Assembly (NCBI GenBank): GCA_033675545.1
Contig: JAWDGP010004625.1
Coordinates: 246,501 to 310,500, forward strand
Reading direction: 5' to 3'
DNA from: Elysia crispata
Lineage: Eukaryota; Mollusca; Gastropoda; Plakobranchidae
Length of the DNA: 64,000 nt
Under the pieces are notes generated by a model. That model was not told the origin of the DNA. It did no database searches and saw only the letters and a program-made list of their open reading frames with translations. This document shows, one piece after another, positions 1 through 11,100 of this stretch (within the stretch, counting starts at the first letter, position 1; the number at the start of each line of letters is the position of its first letter). The position numbers and the translations under genes were made by a program.

Positions 1-27
1 CCTTGGCTGCAATCATCCGAGCATTTT

Positions 28-246
28 CTAACGTTTCTTCACTACCCAGGTTTTCTTTTTAATTTCTTTTTTTTTTTTCTTTTTACATTTATAGCAACAA
101 AATTTGGGTTGTAAACCATTGTCTCTTTGGACATAGGCATTAAAAATCATCAGAATGTCAGATGTAAAATCACCACATAAAATTTTTTTCCCGTTTGCTG
201 CCTTCTCCGCCTTGGTCAAAACACGATTGCCACACAATCCACACAA
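28..246 (-). pseudogene. RAG1-like N-terminal zinc-binding fragment (N-RAG-TP-like)
   Basis: An open stretch of about 72 codons on the minus strand has no ATG start and is preceded by an in-frame TGA. It begins with a CxxC pair (CGLCGNRVL), continues through a hydrophobic ILMIFNAYVQRDN segment and ends in FCCYKC followed by a lysine-rich tail. This order (CxxCG, then a helix with a V..D pattern, then a PxFCxxC pair) resembles the zinc-binding region upstream of the RAG1 core, which also occurs in molluscan N-RAG-TP elements. It lies antisense in the HIPK intron upstream of the first exon in view. No transposase core is seen with it. The family assignment rests on motif layout only; the alternative is a chance Cys-rich ORF. 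Confidence 0.5.
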
Positions 247-1294
247 TCAGTTAAGTTTTTGTCTATAGCTCTCTGCTAAATGCTGCTCCACTTTTTAGGT
301 TTTTATAAAACGTTAATAAAAATAATTTTGAATTATATAAGAACAGTTATTTCTCTCGGTTGAACAGATAACTTAAAGCTTTTAGTTATCTTTGAATGTA
401 TGTTATATTTGTTGAATGGTCAGGATATTTTTTTTTTTTTGTATAACTGTATGTGGTAGGAATCTTGGCTATACACTGAATGATACAAACGAGAAAAAAA
501 AATGTTTAAAAAAAAAAAAACTAGCAAAGAGTCGGTTTGCTATTTTTACACACACTTAGTCAAATCCTAAGCAAAGTAATGGCACAACTTGTTTTTAGAA
601 TAACTGCAGGATCTTAATTTGAAAAAGAAATAATTAGAATTTAAGAGAACATTTTTTTCACAATCATATACCATGGTAAGTAATGGATAGAATCACAAAA
701 TGAAGAGATGCGAAAACGAATTTTAGTCCGTCTTGTACTGGAGGAGAAGCTCTTTTTAATGATACTAAAGTTAACTACGCTTGAAAATTAGAATTTGGTG
801 ACTAATGTAATAGAATGTGCACATTTCTGCCCAATTTCTATTGTTGAAGCCGACGCCCGTGATGCATAGGCACAGACTCTGATAACCTAGCCTGTCTGAT
901 CAAATTACGGGCAGGTGATAAATCTACGAATAGCAGCCGCCCATTTAATTAAAATTGTCTCATAAGCAGAAAGGGGGTTCTCACCTGTCCCCAAAGCTAA
1001 ATTATTGCCCTGAGCATTAGAGCAAAGACTCCTGTCAAGCTTTAGGATAGAGCTGGTTGGATGATCAAACCTCACCATCCAATAGACCAAGTTTGGTTTT
1101 AATTGCGGAATCTGACTTAACAAAGTTTTAGCACTTAGTAACACGCTCCTTTTGCTGCATTTTTTCATTTCTTCTTATGTGTTCCCCGGATTTTTCATTT
1201 GACCTTCTCTTTTGCCTTGTTTTGATTCTCATGTTTGTGATCAATTTTTGGGCATGTAAAATGCTCTTTAATAATGATTTGAAATTTTCCACAG
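247..1294. other. HIPK intron (3' part), no supported gene
   Basis: AT-rich intronic sequence up to the acceptor AG at 1293-1294. Two antisense ORFs of 60-90 codons occur around 905-1340, but they have no recognisable motif and one overlaps the HIPK exon. I see no other feature. Confidence 0.5.
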
Positions 1295-1398
1295 GGTTCA
1301 TCTTCTCAGCCATGGAATATTGGCATGGTTCCCACATCATATTCTCTCACCACTCGTCACAGTTCTGCTCAGAGCAGCAAACGCTCTACTCGTTATAG
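1295..1398 (+). CDS. HIPK: HIPK exon (1st in window)
   Basis: Acceptor CACAG at 1290-1294 and donor GTATTT at 1399. Begins in phase 0 with GSSSQPWNIGMVPTSYS and leaves two bases (AG) to complete an Arg codon in the next exon. Other frames contain stops or do not join. Confidence 0.85.
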
Positions 1399-4300
1399 GT
1401 ATTTTTTTTCCTTCTTTTGTTTTCTAAATTTTACAAAATCTAAAGATATTAACTGATTTGGGTCAGGAGACTAAAGTTATAATTTTGTTTCTGTGCTATA
1501 TAGCTCAGCTGCAAAATTGCTGAAAATTACAAGGGTCTTTGTTGAAGATGTTCCATTCTACAAAGTCAATTAATGATCTGTCCAAACTTTCCTGAAAGAT
1601 CAGCTCCATTAGGATTATAGGTTACTGCAAACAACGAGTGTACAAAAAAAAATCTGAAGAGCCTTATAGTTTTTATTTTTTTTAATGAGCTCCTAATGGG
1701 CTACAGTTCCCGATACAAGAATTATTGATTGAAATCTTGAGATTTCAGCTTGTGGTGGATTGTACTTGCAAACATTTTCAAACACTCAACAAACCAAAAT
1801 TGAAGACTAGCAGATAATTCAATGACAGTTTTGTGTTCATTTAAAATTTTTTTCTATTCATGTTAATAAATTTAAAGATGTATGAATTTTACTGGTGTTA
1901 TCCTTTTTTTTTTTTTTTGAGTTAGCTCCATCATCATCTTCAAGTACATTTTTCTGGAAAAGTTAAAATTTTGATCAGTATATATATTTGAAAGAATAAA
2001 GATAACATATGTTTTTATCTTAACCATACAAATCATTTCTTTTCATAATTTTCAAATCATCCCACACATGAAGATTCGTAATGCAAAATGTGGAAATGAA
2101 ATTTCTCATATATTCTACCTGTACAACTATATCTTTTCAGGCAACCCAAGGAGATTCCATCCACGCAGTTGTCACCAGTGAAGAAGCGTGTGAAGGAGAG
2201 CACTCCGCCTCCATTGTCTCTTTTGGACCCTCACCACCATCACCAGCATGGTCAAGCCCAGCAGCAGCAGCAGCAACAGCAGCTCTCACAGCTCAGCAGC
2301 AGCAGCCTTGGTGGAAGCAGTGGTCAGAGCCACCATCATCATCACCACCATCACCAGGCAGGACAGGCACAGCTTGCTTCAGATGAGGCTGCAGCCATTT
2401 TGCATCTGGCTGGAGCTGCTGACTGGTCCTCCACAACATCCTCATCTGTCTCTTCCACCCATTTGCGGGGAGCTCAGCACCTCCTGCCTCCTACCACCTC
2501 CTCCTCCTCCTCTAATCACCACCTCCAGCATCTCCCTTCCATTCTCACAGCTGCAGACCAGCTTGCAGCAGGATGTTCCTCTGTTGATCAGACGCAGAGG
2601 CAACCATTTATTGTCATCAGGTACAGCATCTATCTGACATTCTCTAAAATGATCTCTCAGATATAAATATTCTGCTATTTGGTCTTACAATTCTAACATT
2701 TCCAGCCCTTTTTAATTGAGCTCCCTCTCCCCGCAGTAACTCCTCAGAGACGATCACAAGCTTTTTTTTTTTTTTTTTTTTTGCTGTCACCGGGCATTTT
2801 CATAAGACTGAAAATAGCTGTAAAATATTCCTCAAACTCACCACTGCAGAGGAATGTTTATATGAAAATATTTATCTTTAGACATCTCACAAAAGACACA
2901 GTCAGATTTTTTTTTATCAGTCTCATATATTGCCTTAAGTTACATCTGAATTCAGGGAAGTACCCTAAGCACTTATAATTACTTAAAATTTTATGGGACA
3001 GTTTATGTGTCTGTGACCAATAGCAGAACTCAAGACTTTGCAATACTTAAAATTTATCTGCTGCATCACCCACCTGTTAGGAATGCATTTTTAATGGATG
3101 GTACTAAGCAGAAACTTGAATTTACTTATTTGTGAAGCATATTTTGTGGTCAGATAGCAGGTTGTATGTCAAGGAATTAAGCTATGTTTAGAGTCTTGTC
3201 CCACACCTGCTTGCTTATCTAAGTAATCTGGTGCTGAAATAATGTTCAAATGGCTTAAACCAAAGTAGATTATTTTTCGTATCATAAAACTCTTAAATGA
3301 CTGAACTTGAAATGAAAAAAAACAATTAAGAATGTCGATCTTGAATATACTCACATTGTTTTGAGAGAGGCTTGTCACATATGGACTGACAAACTCGTAC
3401 TAATTAACATGTGTGGTAAAAGGTCATGAAAATGAAATTCAATATAGTCGATTAGTTTGAACAACAGCATTGCCCATATTGCCTGGGTATGCTTTTTCCA
3501 TTATAAAATGCTGAATGAAAGTCTCAAGAGCTCTTTTGCCATGGAATTTGACATCATGAAAATATTGTGATATTTTTTAAATTGGTACGCAAAAATACCT
3601 TATTCATGTGTTTATCAGGGATACTCCCAGTCCTGTACCTAGTGTGATCACCATTAGCTCTGAGAGTGAAGATGAGACTGCTGATGGCCAGGGAAAGAGT
3701 CGACGGGGATGTGGTAGTCGTCATCGCCACCACCATCACCACCACCATCCATCCCAGCATTCTGTTGAGCAGTTGAGAGTACAGCCACAGCAACAGCAAG
3801 ACGGTTATCTTGACCTGAGGAATCTGCCTCGTGAAACTAGGGACAACCAGTTAGCCTTAAGGGGACGCAGGTCAGTTTATAATATGTTGACCTCAGAAAA
3901 GTGCTTATATTTAATTTGCAGTTGAAAATGATTTAAAAATTATCAAGGATTATCAAGTCTGAAACAAATGTCTAATTGAAAATGTGAAGATAGTTTTGCA
4001 ATTTTCATGATCTGTTGTGTAATCAGAAAAAATGATAATGAACAGTTTCAATGTAGGGAAATGATAAAATTTGCAGCAAATTCCATGGCCATCAAATCCT
4101 TAAGACTGTCGAAAGTTTTCCTAATTTGACTGGAGGATGTTTGAAGAAATGGAGCTACAAAAGGTAGAATAATAAATCTTAATATCTTTCAGTTTATGAA
4201 TTGATCACTTTCTTTAGAAAAGTTTTTTTTTTTTTTTTTATCTCTGAAGCATAGTTCTGGAAAAGCAATTCTTAGATAAAATTTCATTATTAGATTTTTT

Positions 4301-7300
4301 ACCATCTTTTTTCTCTGCAGTGGCCGTCAAGAGGAATTGTTAAAAGCTGGCCCTAGTTTTCTTCCTGCAAGCTTCTCAGACTCTGCCCTTGTCCAAACTT
4401 TCGGTAAGAACTACATAGTCCTCTTGCTGTTTTAGGACTGAAATAATAGCAAAATACCAAAAACTTTGTTTTGCTAGTACATTAAATTGGTATTCTTTAA
4501 GTGATCCTAAATGCTCAAAATTATAAATTCTGAAAACCAATACTGTACATCATTTTAGATATCAGATAAATCTAGAAATCAAGATTTTGCCTACACTCAA
4601 GATTATCCTTGTCAAATAGTCTGCAATTTATCTGATAAACATTCACCATGTCCCACATGAATCCAAGATCCTTGTGTGCAGTATGTACCTCTTAGCTATT
4701 TAATTAAATTTGTAAACTAAGCTGAAAACTATGCAAAAGAGGTCTTGTACTTCAGGAAATGTTTAGTTTAAAGCTTACAAATTTCATTTGCATCCATATG
4801 ATTCTCCTACAATTATCTCTTGAAGAGACTGTCATGTCTTGTAACCATCTCACAAATCCAGCTTTTGATGAAGAGTAATGAGAAGGGCATCATTGATGTG
4901 GAAAGGGATGTAGAATTGGGTGAAAATTGCTCTTCAGACTTACATTTAGAAATAGGCAAAGGTGATGAAGACCTTGAGTTTCTTGGGTTAGGTCTATGTT
5001 AATCTACCCTCTTATTCAAAGACTCGGCCTGGCTTCTTAAAAGACTGGAATTTTTTCCATATTTGATTTTTGTTTTAAGCTCGTGTCATTATACTGAAGC
5101 AATAATTTTTTAACTATCATTTGCTTTGTGTAAGTTTGTGATTAGCAATATTGTAAGTCCTAAAAATTTTAGATAAAGCAATATGAAAGTGTTAGGAAGC
5201 AATGCTTTGAATGCGTTTTTATGTTCATCTAGTTGAGGACAGCTATCTGACTCCGGCAGAATGTCGCGACTCTGACACTGAAGACATCCTTGCTCATAGT
5301 AGGGGTGGAGGCAATAATCTGTTTGCCACACCTGCCCAAACAGCTGCTGCTGCTGTACCTCCCTGTCTACCTGCCAGCCCCAGCAGTATTGGAGGAGCCA
5401 GCAGCAGTAGCAGCAGCACTAGTCGCAGGCGTGGGATGCAACACGGGCAGCACACGCTCCAACAACAACTGTACCATTTCAACCCGAGCAACATCAAGCA
5501 TGAACTTGTAGATAGGCTCCCAGTCTCTCAGAGCATTTTTACACCCCAGGTGAGCATTACTCTATTATCACACCATATATCATTTTCATGGCCAAATATA
5601 CCAAGTTTTTTCTAGCGAGGTCTAAAATCAAGTACAGGAATTAGTGAATGACTTAATAATAAAACAAAAATCAAAACGGAACCCCCATAAAACCTTGAAT
5701 GAACACAATGTGTCTGGTATCAGAGCTTCTGCGTGTGTGAGTTTCATAAATTATGTAGAGGTTTAATCATTCACTTAAAAATTACTTCTTCTAAAAGATC
5801 TAGATCTAGATACAGCATTTCTAAATCTCTTGTTCTGAATTTAAATTTGTAAATTGGATTGCACCTTTGCCTTTTATCTTGCAGATATAGATGCCCGAAA
5901 AGGTGCAAGGATATCAGATCATCAATGCTTTATTCTGATTTTTAATTTTCTCCAGAACATTTGCTTTGCTTACTGCAAACAGCATAAGTTATGAATTTTA
6001 TGAGCAGAATTGAGCAGCTTGCTCACACAGTAAATAAAAGACATCTTCCTTCATTACGATTTTTTAAAAAATTTTCAATGCATTTTGTATTTACAAAATT
6101 TTCAGTCATTTGGAGGGGCAAGCAGTATGGCAATTGTGCAGCCAGGAGATATTATTAGCACAACATCTGCATTTATGCCCAGAAATAGTTTAGTCACCAC
6201 AACTACAACGGCCAGCAGCAGTAGCAGCAACGGCAAGCAGCATGCCAAGGTGAGCCCATATGTCACAAAACAGGAACTCCAAGCCCAGCAGCAACAGGAG
6301 AGTATGCAAAGAAGGCACAACCGCAGTATGAGCAACCGCTCACCAAAGCTAGAGAAGCCTGGTCACTCTTCACTCTTTGACCTAGAACTGAGCTCGGCTG
6401 CAGCACAGGGAAAGCTCGCCTACGTCTCTCCAACAGTTCGGGCCCTGCCATCTGCCACAGCAGCTAAGCTTCAGCAGCACCAGGGAAGCAGCAATGCAGG
6501 CAGCTCTCATGGTGGAGGACTGTCCTCTTCATCAACCCTTCAGCACCCTCACCACCGTAGCTCAGCCCTGGGCAGCATGCGGCTGTGTGTGCAGCAAGGA
6601 GGCCCCAGTATGAGCCAGCTCTCCCCTGTCCAGTTGGGCCAGCCGACAGTGCTTCTTAACACTGGCTCACAGGTGGATGTTCATGGGTGAGTTACAGATT
6701 TCTTAAGTCACATGTCATGGTCAAATGGGATGGCTTAATGATTGCTATTATTATTATTATTTGACAAAAATATCTTTGTATGAAGGCGATATCTGTTTTC
6801 TTTTTTTTTTGGAGCAGAAGGTATATGGTGCAATAGTTTAATAGGTTTTTTTTTAAACATAGAACAATTTCAATTGTTACTTAAGGCAACTTCAGAACTG
6901 GCAAATTTTGGATGGAGTACAAGCCTGTGGAGACCAGAGGCTAGGTATATAAATGAGAAGACCAGTTGGAAACATATCTAATTTCCTATAATATTTCCAT
7001 TTATATGTGCATACGTAATAAATTTGCTTTGTATGCTCTATGCAGGGACTACCGTCGTGTAGCTCCACTGCACAGCTCTCCGCTGCATCAGTATTTGTTA
7101 CCTGCACACCAGCATCAGCAGATGGCTTTGCCTACTTCAGCTTCTATCTCGCAGTTTGGGTAAGCTGTTGTTTTTTTTCTCTTTTCTCTATTTGAAAACA
7201 CTGCTGGGCTCAACTTTTACTTACCTTCATATCTCATTGGTCTGCTCCATGATATATCAACCTAGTTTAGAAATTATGCATATGGAGCTTTTCAAGCATA

Positions 7301-8137
7301 ATATGAGTTTTAATTGAGCGCTTTACAAAACAATCCAAGTTACATTTGTTCATGATGCAAATGAACACAATGTTCTTAAGCTTTCAAGAAAACAAACAGA
7401 TTTAAAATGCAGGGTGATTTTTATCAATGTAGAAATCAAGGGATATATTAATTTTGCAGCCAGTTGTCAACATCTGGCAGCTCTGTAAGAAGTTACGGCT
7501 TTAGAAATATTTTTTGTCTTTGTTACAAGCAATTTGTTGTTGCCAAGTGAACAAGAGCAAATTTAGATGCAATATCATCCGTCATATGATAGTTTACATA
7601 GAGAATGTAAATAGGGTAGATAAGAACTCTGATAATAGTGTTTGAGAAATGACTTGCCAGTAAAAGTTTATGAACCTGCTTCAAAGAAAAAGAATATCTG
7701 GTAAAGCACTCAATCTTGCAGAATGATTGTACAATATCAGCACTGACAGTAGGCAAAAATCTTTTAGCAACTGTTCCTCTGTCTTTGATATCTGCAGAGC
7801 ATTCTCCCCCAGTGTGGCCCCACCCCCGGCCCACCAGTCACCTCGGCAACTGCAGTACTCGAGCCATCCACTGCCGGCCCACATGCATCCAGCTCTGCCT
7901 GCTGTTTTACACCCATCCACTGCTGCCTACCCGGCTCAGATCCATCCCCACTATGCTGCAGCTGCTGCAGCAGCAGCAGCCGCAGCCGCTGCTGCAGCAG
8001 CTGGACCAGGTTATCTGGCTCCCACTGCCCAGGCTGCTGCACCTCAGCCTCAGGCAGCACCTCCTCCTCCACCAGGTGTTTATACAACGTACCAGATCAG
8101 CCCTGTCAAGGCTCGGCAGTTCCAGTATTTTGCTTGA
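1295..8137 (+). CDS. HIPK: Homeodomain-interacting protein kinase, C-terminal region (8 exons, 5' part outside window)
   Basis: Nuclear Ser/Thr kinase that phosphorylates transcription factors and co-repressors; only the part after the kinase domain is here. Exons are 1295-1398, 2141-2620, 3619-3870, 4321-4403, 5233-5549, 6106-6686, 7046-7159 and 7798-8137 (TGA). All junctions are GT-AG and the reading phases join exactly, giving about 756 codons. Family hallmarks are VKKRVKES after poly-Ser, the SUMO-interacting stretch PSVITISSESEDE followed by acidic residues, the block FVEDSYLTPAEC, His-rich and Gln-rich runs, and a C-terminus YQISPVKARQFQYFA that resembles the vertebrate HIPK ending. Poly-His, poly-Gln and poly-Ala tracts are longer than I would expect. 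The kinase domain must lie upstream of the window. Exon boundaries rest on splice consensus and phase only. Confidence 0.93.
2141..2620 (+). CDS. HIPK: HIPK exon with His- and Gln-rich tracts
   Basis: Acceptor TTTTCAG at 2134-2140 and donor GTACAG at 2621. Encodes QLSPVKKRVKESTPPP, then runs of His and Gln and a Ser-rich part, ending QRQPFIVIR across the junction. The long His runs match the His-rich C-terminal region of HIPKs. The ATG-initiated ORFs in other frames here are shadows of the repeats. Confidence 0.9.
3619..3870 (+). CDS. HIPK: HIPK exon with SUMO-interacting motif
   Basis: Acceptor TTATCAG at 3612-3618 and donor GTCAGT at 3871. Encodes DTPSPVPSVITISSESEDE, the conserved hydrophobic core plus acidic serines known as the SUMO-interacting motif of HIPK2, then a poly-His run and YLDLRNLPRETR. 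Confidence 0.92.
4321..4403 (+). CDS. HIPK: HIPK short exon
   Basis: Acceptor CTCTGCAG at 4313-4320 and donor GTAAGA at 4404. Encodes SGRQEELLKAGPSFLPASF and ends in VQTF with one base left over, which joins the next exon as VEDSYLTPAEC, a conserved HIPK block. Confidence 0.9.
5233..5549 (+). CDS. HIPK: HIPK exon with VEDSYLTPAEC block
   Basis: Acceptor ATCTAG at 5227-5232 and donor GTGAGC at 5550. Encodes VEDSYLTPAECRDSDTEDI, a poly-Ser and Arg stretch, and YHFNPSNIKHELVDRLP, ending in phase 0. Confidence 0.9.
6106..6686 (+). CDS. HIPK: HIPK exon, Ser/Gln-rich
   Basis: Acceptor TTTTCAG at 6099-6105 and donor GTGAGT at 6687. Phase-0 start SFGGASSMAIVQPGD; low-complexity Ser, Thr, Gln and His region, with KVSPYVTKQELQ and SPTVRALPSATAAKLQ segments. 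Ends with two bases of a Gly codon. Confidence 0.88.
7046..7159 (+). CDS. HIPK: HIPK exon
   Basis: Acceptor TATGCAG at 7039-7045 and donor GTAAGC at 7160. Encodes DYRRVAPLHSSPLHQYLLPA and HQQMALPTSASISQFG, a His/Pro-rich segment typical of the HIPK tail. Confidence 0.88.
7798..8137 (+). CDS. HIPK: HIPK terminal exon
   Basis: Acceptor TCTGCAG at 7791-7797; TGA stop at 8135-8137. Encodes a Pro/His region, a 15-residue poly-Ala run (7960-8002 area) and the terminal YQISPVKARQFQYFA, comparable to the SPTK..QYPY ending of vertebrate HIPKs. The poly-Ala is encoded by mixed GCT/GCA/GCC codons, so it is not a pure triplet repeat. Confidence 0.92.
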
Positions 8138-11100
8138 GTACAAGAGGCCATGGAGCAGTGTTGATGAGATCATAATGGAAAATTTTTCGCTAAGAAAAAT
8201 TACTGACAAGTCGAAGCAAACAGATTTTTCTTTTCGTTTTTTTTTTAAACATTTTTAGTTTGCTTTATAAAATTATTACACTAACTTTTTATATCCATTT
8301 GTTGAAAAGTTTGAAATGATGCTCAAAGCTGGTGTGAGTGACATGCACCAACTAATTGAAAAAATTTATTATAAGGTGGGAGAAAGAAGCATCAGCAGTT
8401 GTCAAACCTTTGCCTCCTTCACATTAAGGCTCTTGAAAGAATTTTGAACTTATCATTTATGCCACATCTTTCCTGACACTGGCTTATTTCATGGTCTGGA
8501 AATTGTCGCTAGATGGAACAATCACACCGACTTGATGTAGGTATAATAAGAATATATAATTCATGTGAAGAGATTTTTAGGAATACTTCTTAAAGAATAT
8601 CACTTTTAATTTGAGATTCAAAACTTATTTATTGATGCTAAAGGGAAATCTCTGGAATATTGCCTTTCTTAGAATTGGGGATTTTTCAAGGTTTTAAAAT
8701 TTTTCTTTAATTTTTAAAAAAAGCTGTAAGGATCAAAACAACTCTGAACATGGCAAGACCTAAATTTTTGAGGGAAAGGGAAGATACCTGAATTATCATT
8801 GTGAATGTTAATATGTTCTTTCTATTTCTTTAATGGGCTAAGAGGCTCGGTTGCTAATGATTGCACCAAATGGCTCTACAGCTGTTAATCGCTTTATTGT
8901 TCAGTTGAAACATGAAATTCCTCAAAATGTTATGTATCAAATGTTAAAGCAATGACATGGTTTCTTATTGCATACAGGGGATCTGGTGGGTGCATGATTA
9001 AGAATAAGCTGAAAATATGCTGGTTCCTTGTTTTGCATGAGCTTAATATGCACATTTTTTTTTTTATACTATTTTGAAGAGTTGCAGGCAACTTTGCCAT
9101 TGGTTGATTTTAAAATTGTAAAGCAGCTTTCTATCTTATTTATTTGGTCTACTTGTTTCGATTTCAGCACGCACAGTGAAATCTTCACTTTTCTCTCTAA
9201 AGGGCCATGGTCTAGGATGTTTATGGTCATTAATAACTACTTAAATCATGATGCCCAGAATTTTTTCTTTTCATATAGCACTTAAAGAAATTGTTTCACC
9301 TAGATTTGTTCCATTCACTTCAATTTGAGTTAAGTTTGTATTTTAAATAGCATGCTTCACAATATGATCTTTTGTTAAAACCCTTGTAGCTTGTAGTTTT
9401 GGTTTATGGTTGCTTTGAGAAGCTGTCAGTGTGGACTTTTTTCTTTGTACACCCTCTCTCCCTCTTGCCAATCTAAAAAAAAAATGTATAGCATGCAGTT
9501 GGTTTTGGCTCCACCTTCCTTCCCCACCTCACCATTAGTGCATTTTTTTCTCTCCTTTCCTATTCTTAATTTTTGGGAGTAAAAAATCTTTCAAGTAGGG
9601 TAATCAAAACTATAAAAATATTTCTTATGAGAGGCAACATTTTTTAACAACCTTATTATGATCATGAGTTTTCCACTTTGTCCTCCTATATATCTGATTT
9701 TAGAACGTTTTTGTCTCTTAGATTTTCAATGAGATTTTAGTGGTGATCCTGTCGTCTCTCTTTTTAATTCAGGCAAGGTCTAGTATGGGAGCTTAAAAAA
9801 CTCAAAAGGCAGGTTCAAAGTAAGTCGCTTTGGTGTTATTTATACCTCCCTTAGGCAGTTCTGGCTGTTGAGGAAGGAAATATCCTAAAATTAATATGTA
9901 GCTAGTTCTATCAGACCTGATAATTTGCAAGCCCTAGTTTGTCACACTAGCTGGTAGAGTCTTCTAATGTTTGCTTCAGTTTCGATACTGGTGCTTGCCT
10001 TTTTTTCCCCTTTCACTGCAACAAGTGCCACACTGTGAAGCAAACCAAGCCCAAAACCAGCACTCGGCAACAAGGGTACTTTTTTTTTTTTAAATTAGTT
10101 TGCCTCTTGAACACTGCTTTTACGAAAGAAAAATAAATTTCAAATGTTAAGGAACTTAAAATTGTAGGTTTTTGGTAATTGATGAACTTGGTGATAATAT
10201 TAGATGGTTATAAACCCATTGTATAATTTTTTTTTGTGAGTGTATGATATGAATACTCGTGGTTAATCTTGTGAAGGTGAATGTTGAATAAGTCTTGTAC
10301 AGAAAAAAAAAATTTGTCAAAATATTTTTCTATGAAAGATTTTAATATCTGATTTGAATCCTTGATTGACATTGTTTATGGAGAAATGATGAACCGGCAC
10401 TGCAAGGGCAAGGGCCAATGTAAGTAGTCGGTATGTGGATGGAGAGAGTTTTCTATTAAATGAAAAACACAAAATGGTGGTGTTATTCAATCTTAGATAA
10501 AAACAATCTTCAGCTCTTTCTAGCATTAGCAAATTGTTTCTGATAGACGCTCTCAAGAAATGCTTTTGCACAGCCACAGTACTGTTGCTATTGCTGGGAT
10601 AGATTTATCATCTTTACTAGTCTGTTCATTTGAACTCTTTGTCACTTTTAAACGCAGATTTGTGCTTGTGATATGGTAGTAACGATCATGGAATTGGCTT
10701 GCTATTATTTCCATCGCATATTTCTCAGCATGCAGAAAAATTTTCAGCAAAAAAAAAAAAAAAAAGATTCTATTGGTAATTGGATAGATGATGTGCCCTC
10801 TTTATCTTTTGCCCTAGGTTACTTGATTGTTAAAGTTTGGTGTTGGCGGCTTTGTTGTGCTATTTTGTATTTCGTCTCATCACTTGTAAGAATTGCCATT
10901 TTAAATTTCCATTTCAGTGCTCAGGAATATACCCTTGCTTGCTGCATGATTATGACTGTTTTCTTCATATTGGACAACTGTAATTCTGCTTTTTCATAAT
11001 CTGGATGTAGAATTTCATGTTTATTCAGTAGATCATTTGTTGAACTTGGAAATAAAAGCATTTAGTTTTAAATTTTATTTGATTTCACCCTATTTATTTT

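Noticed and set aside
905..1340. Two antisense ORFs in the HIPK intron
   Set aside because: No recognisable motifs, no splice context, one overlaps the HIPK exon.
4820..5002. 60-codon ORF in a HIPK intron
   Set aside because: Does not join flanking exons in phase and lacks splice borders; the exons at 4321 and 5233 join directly.
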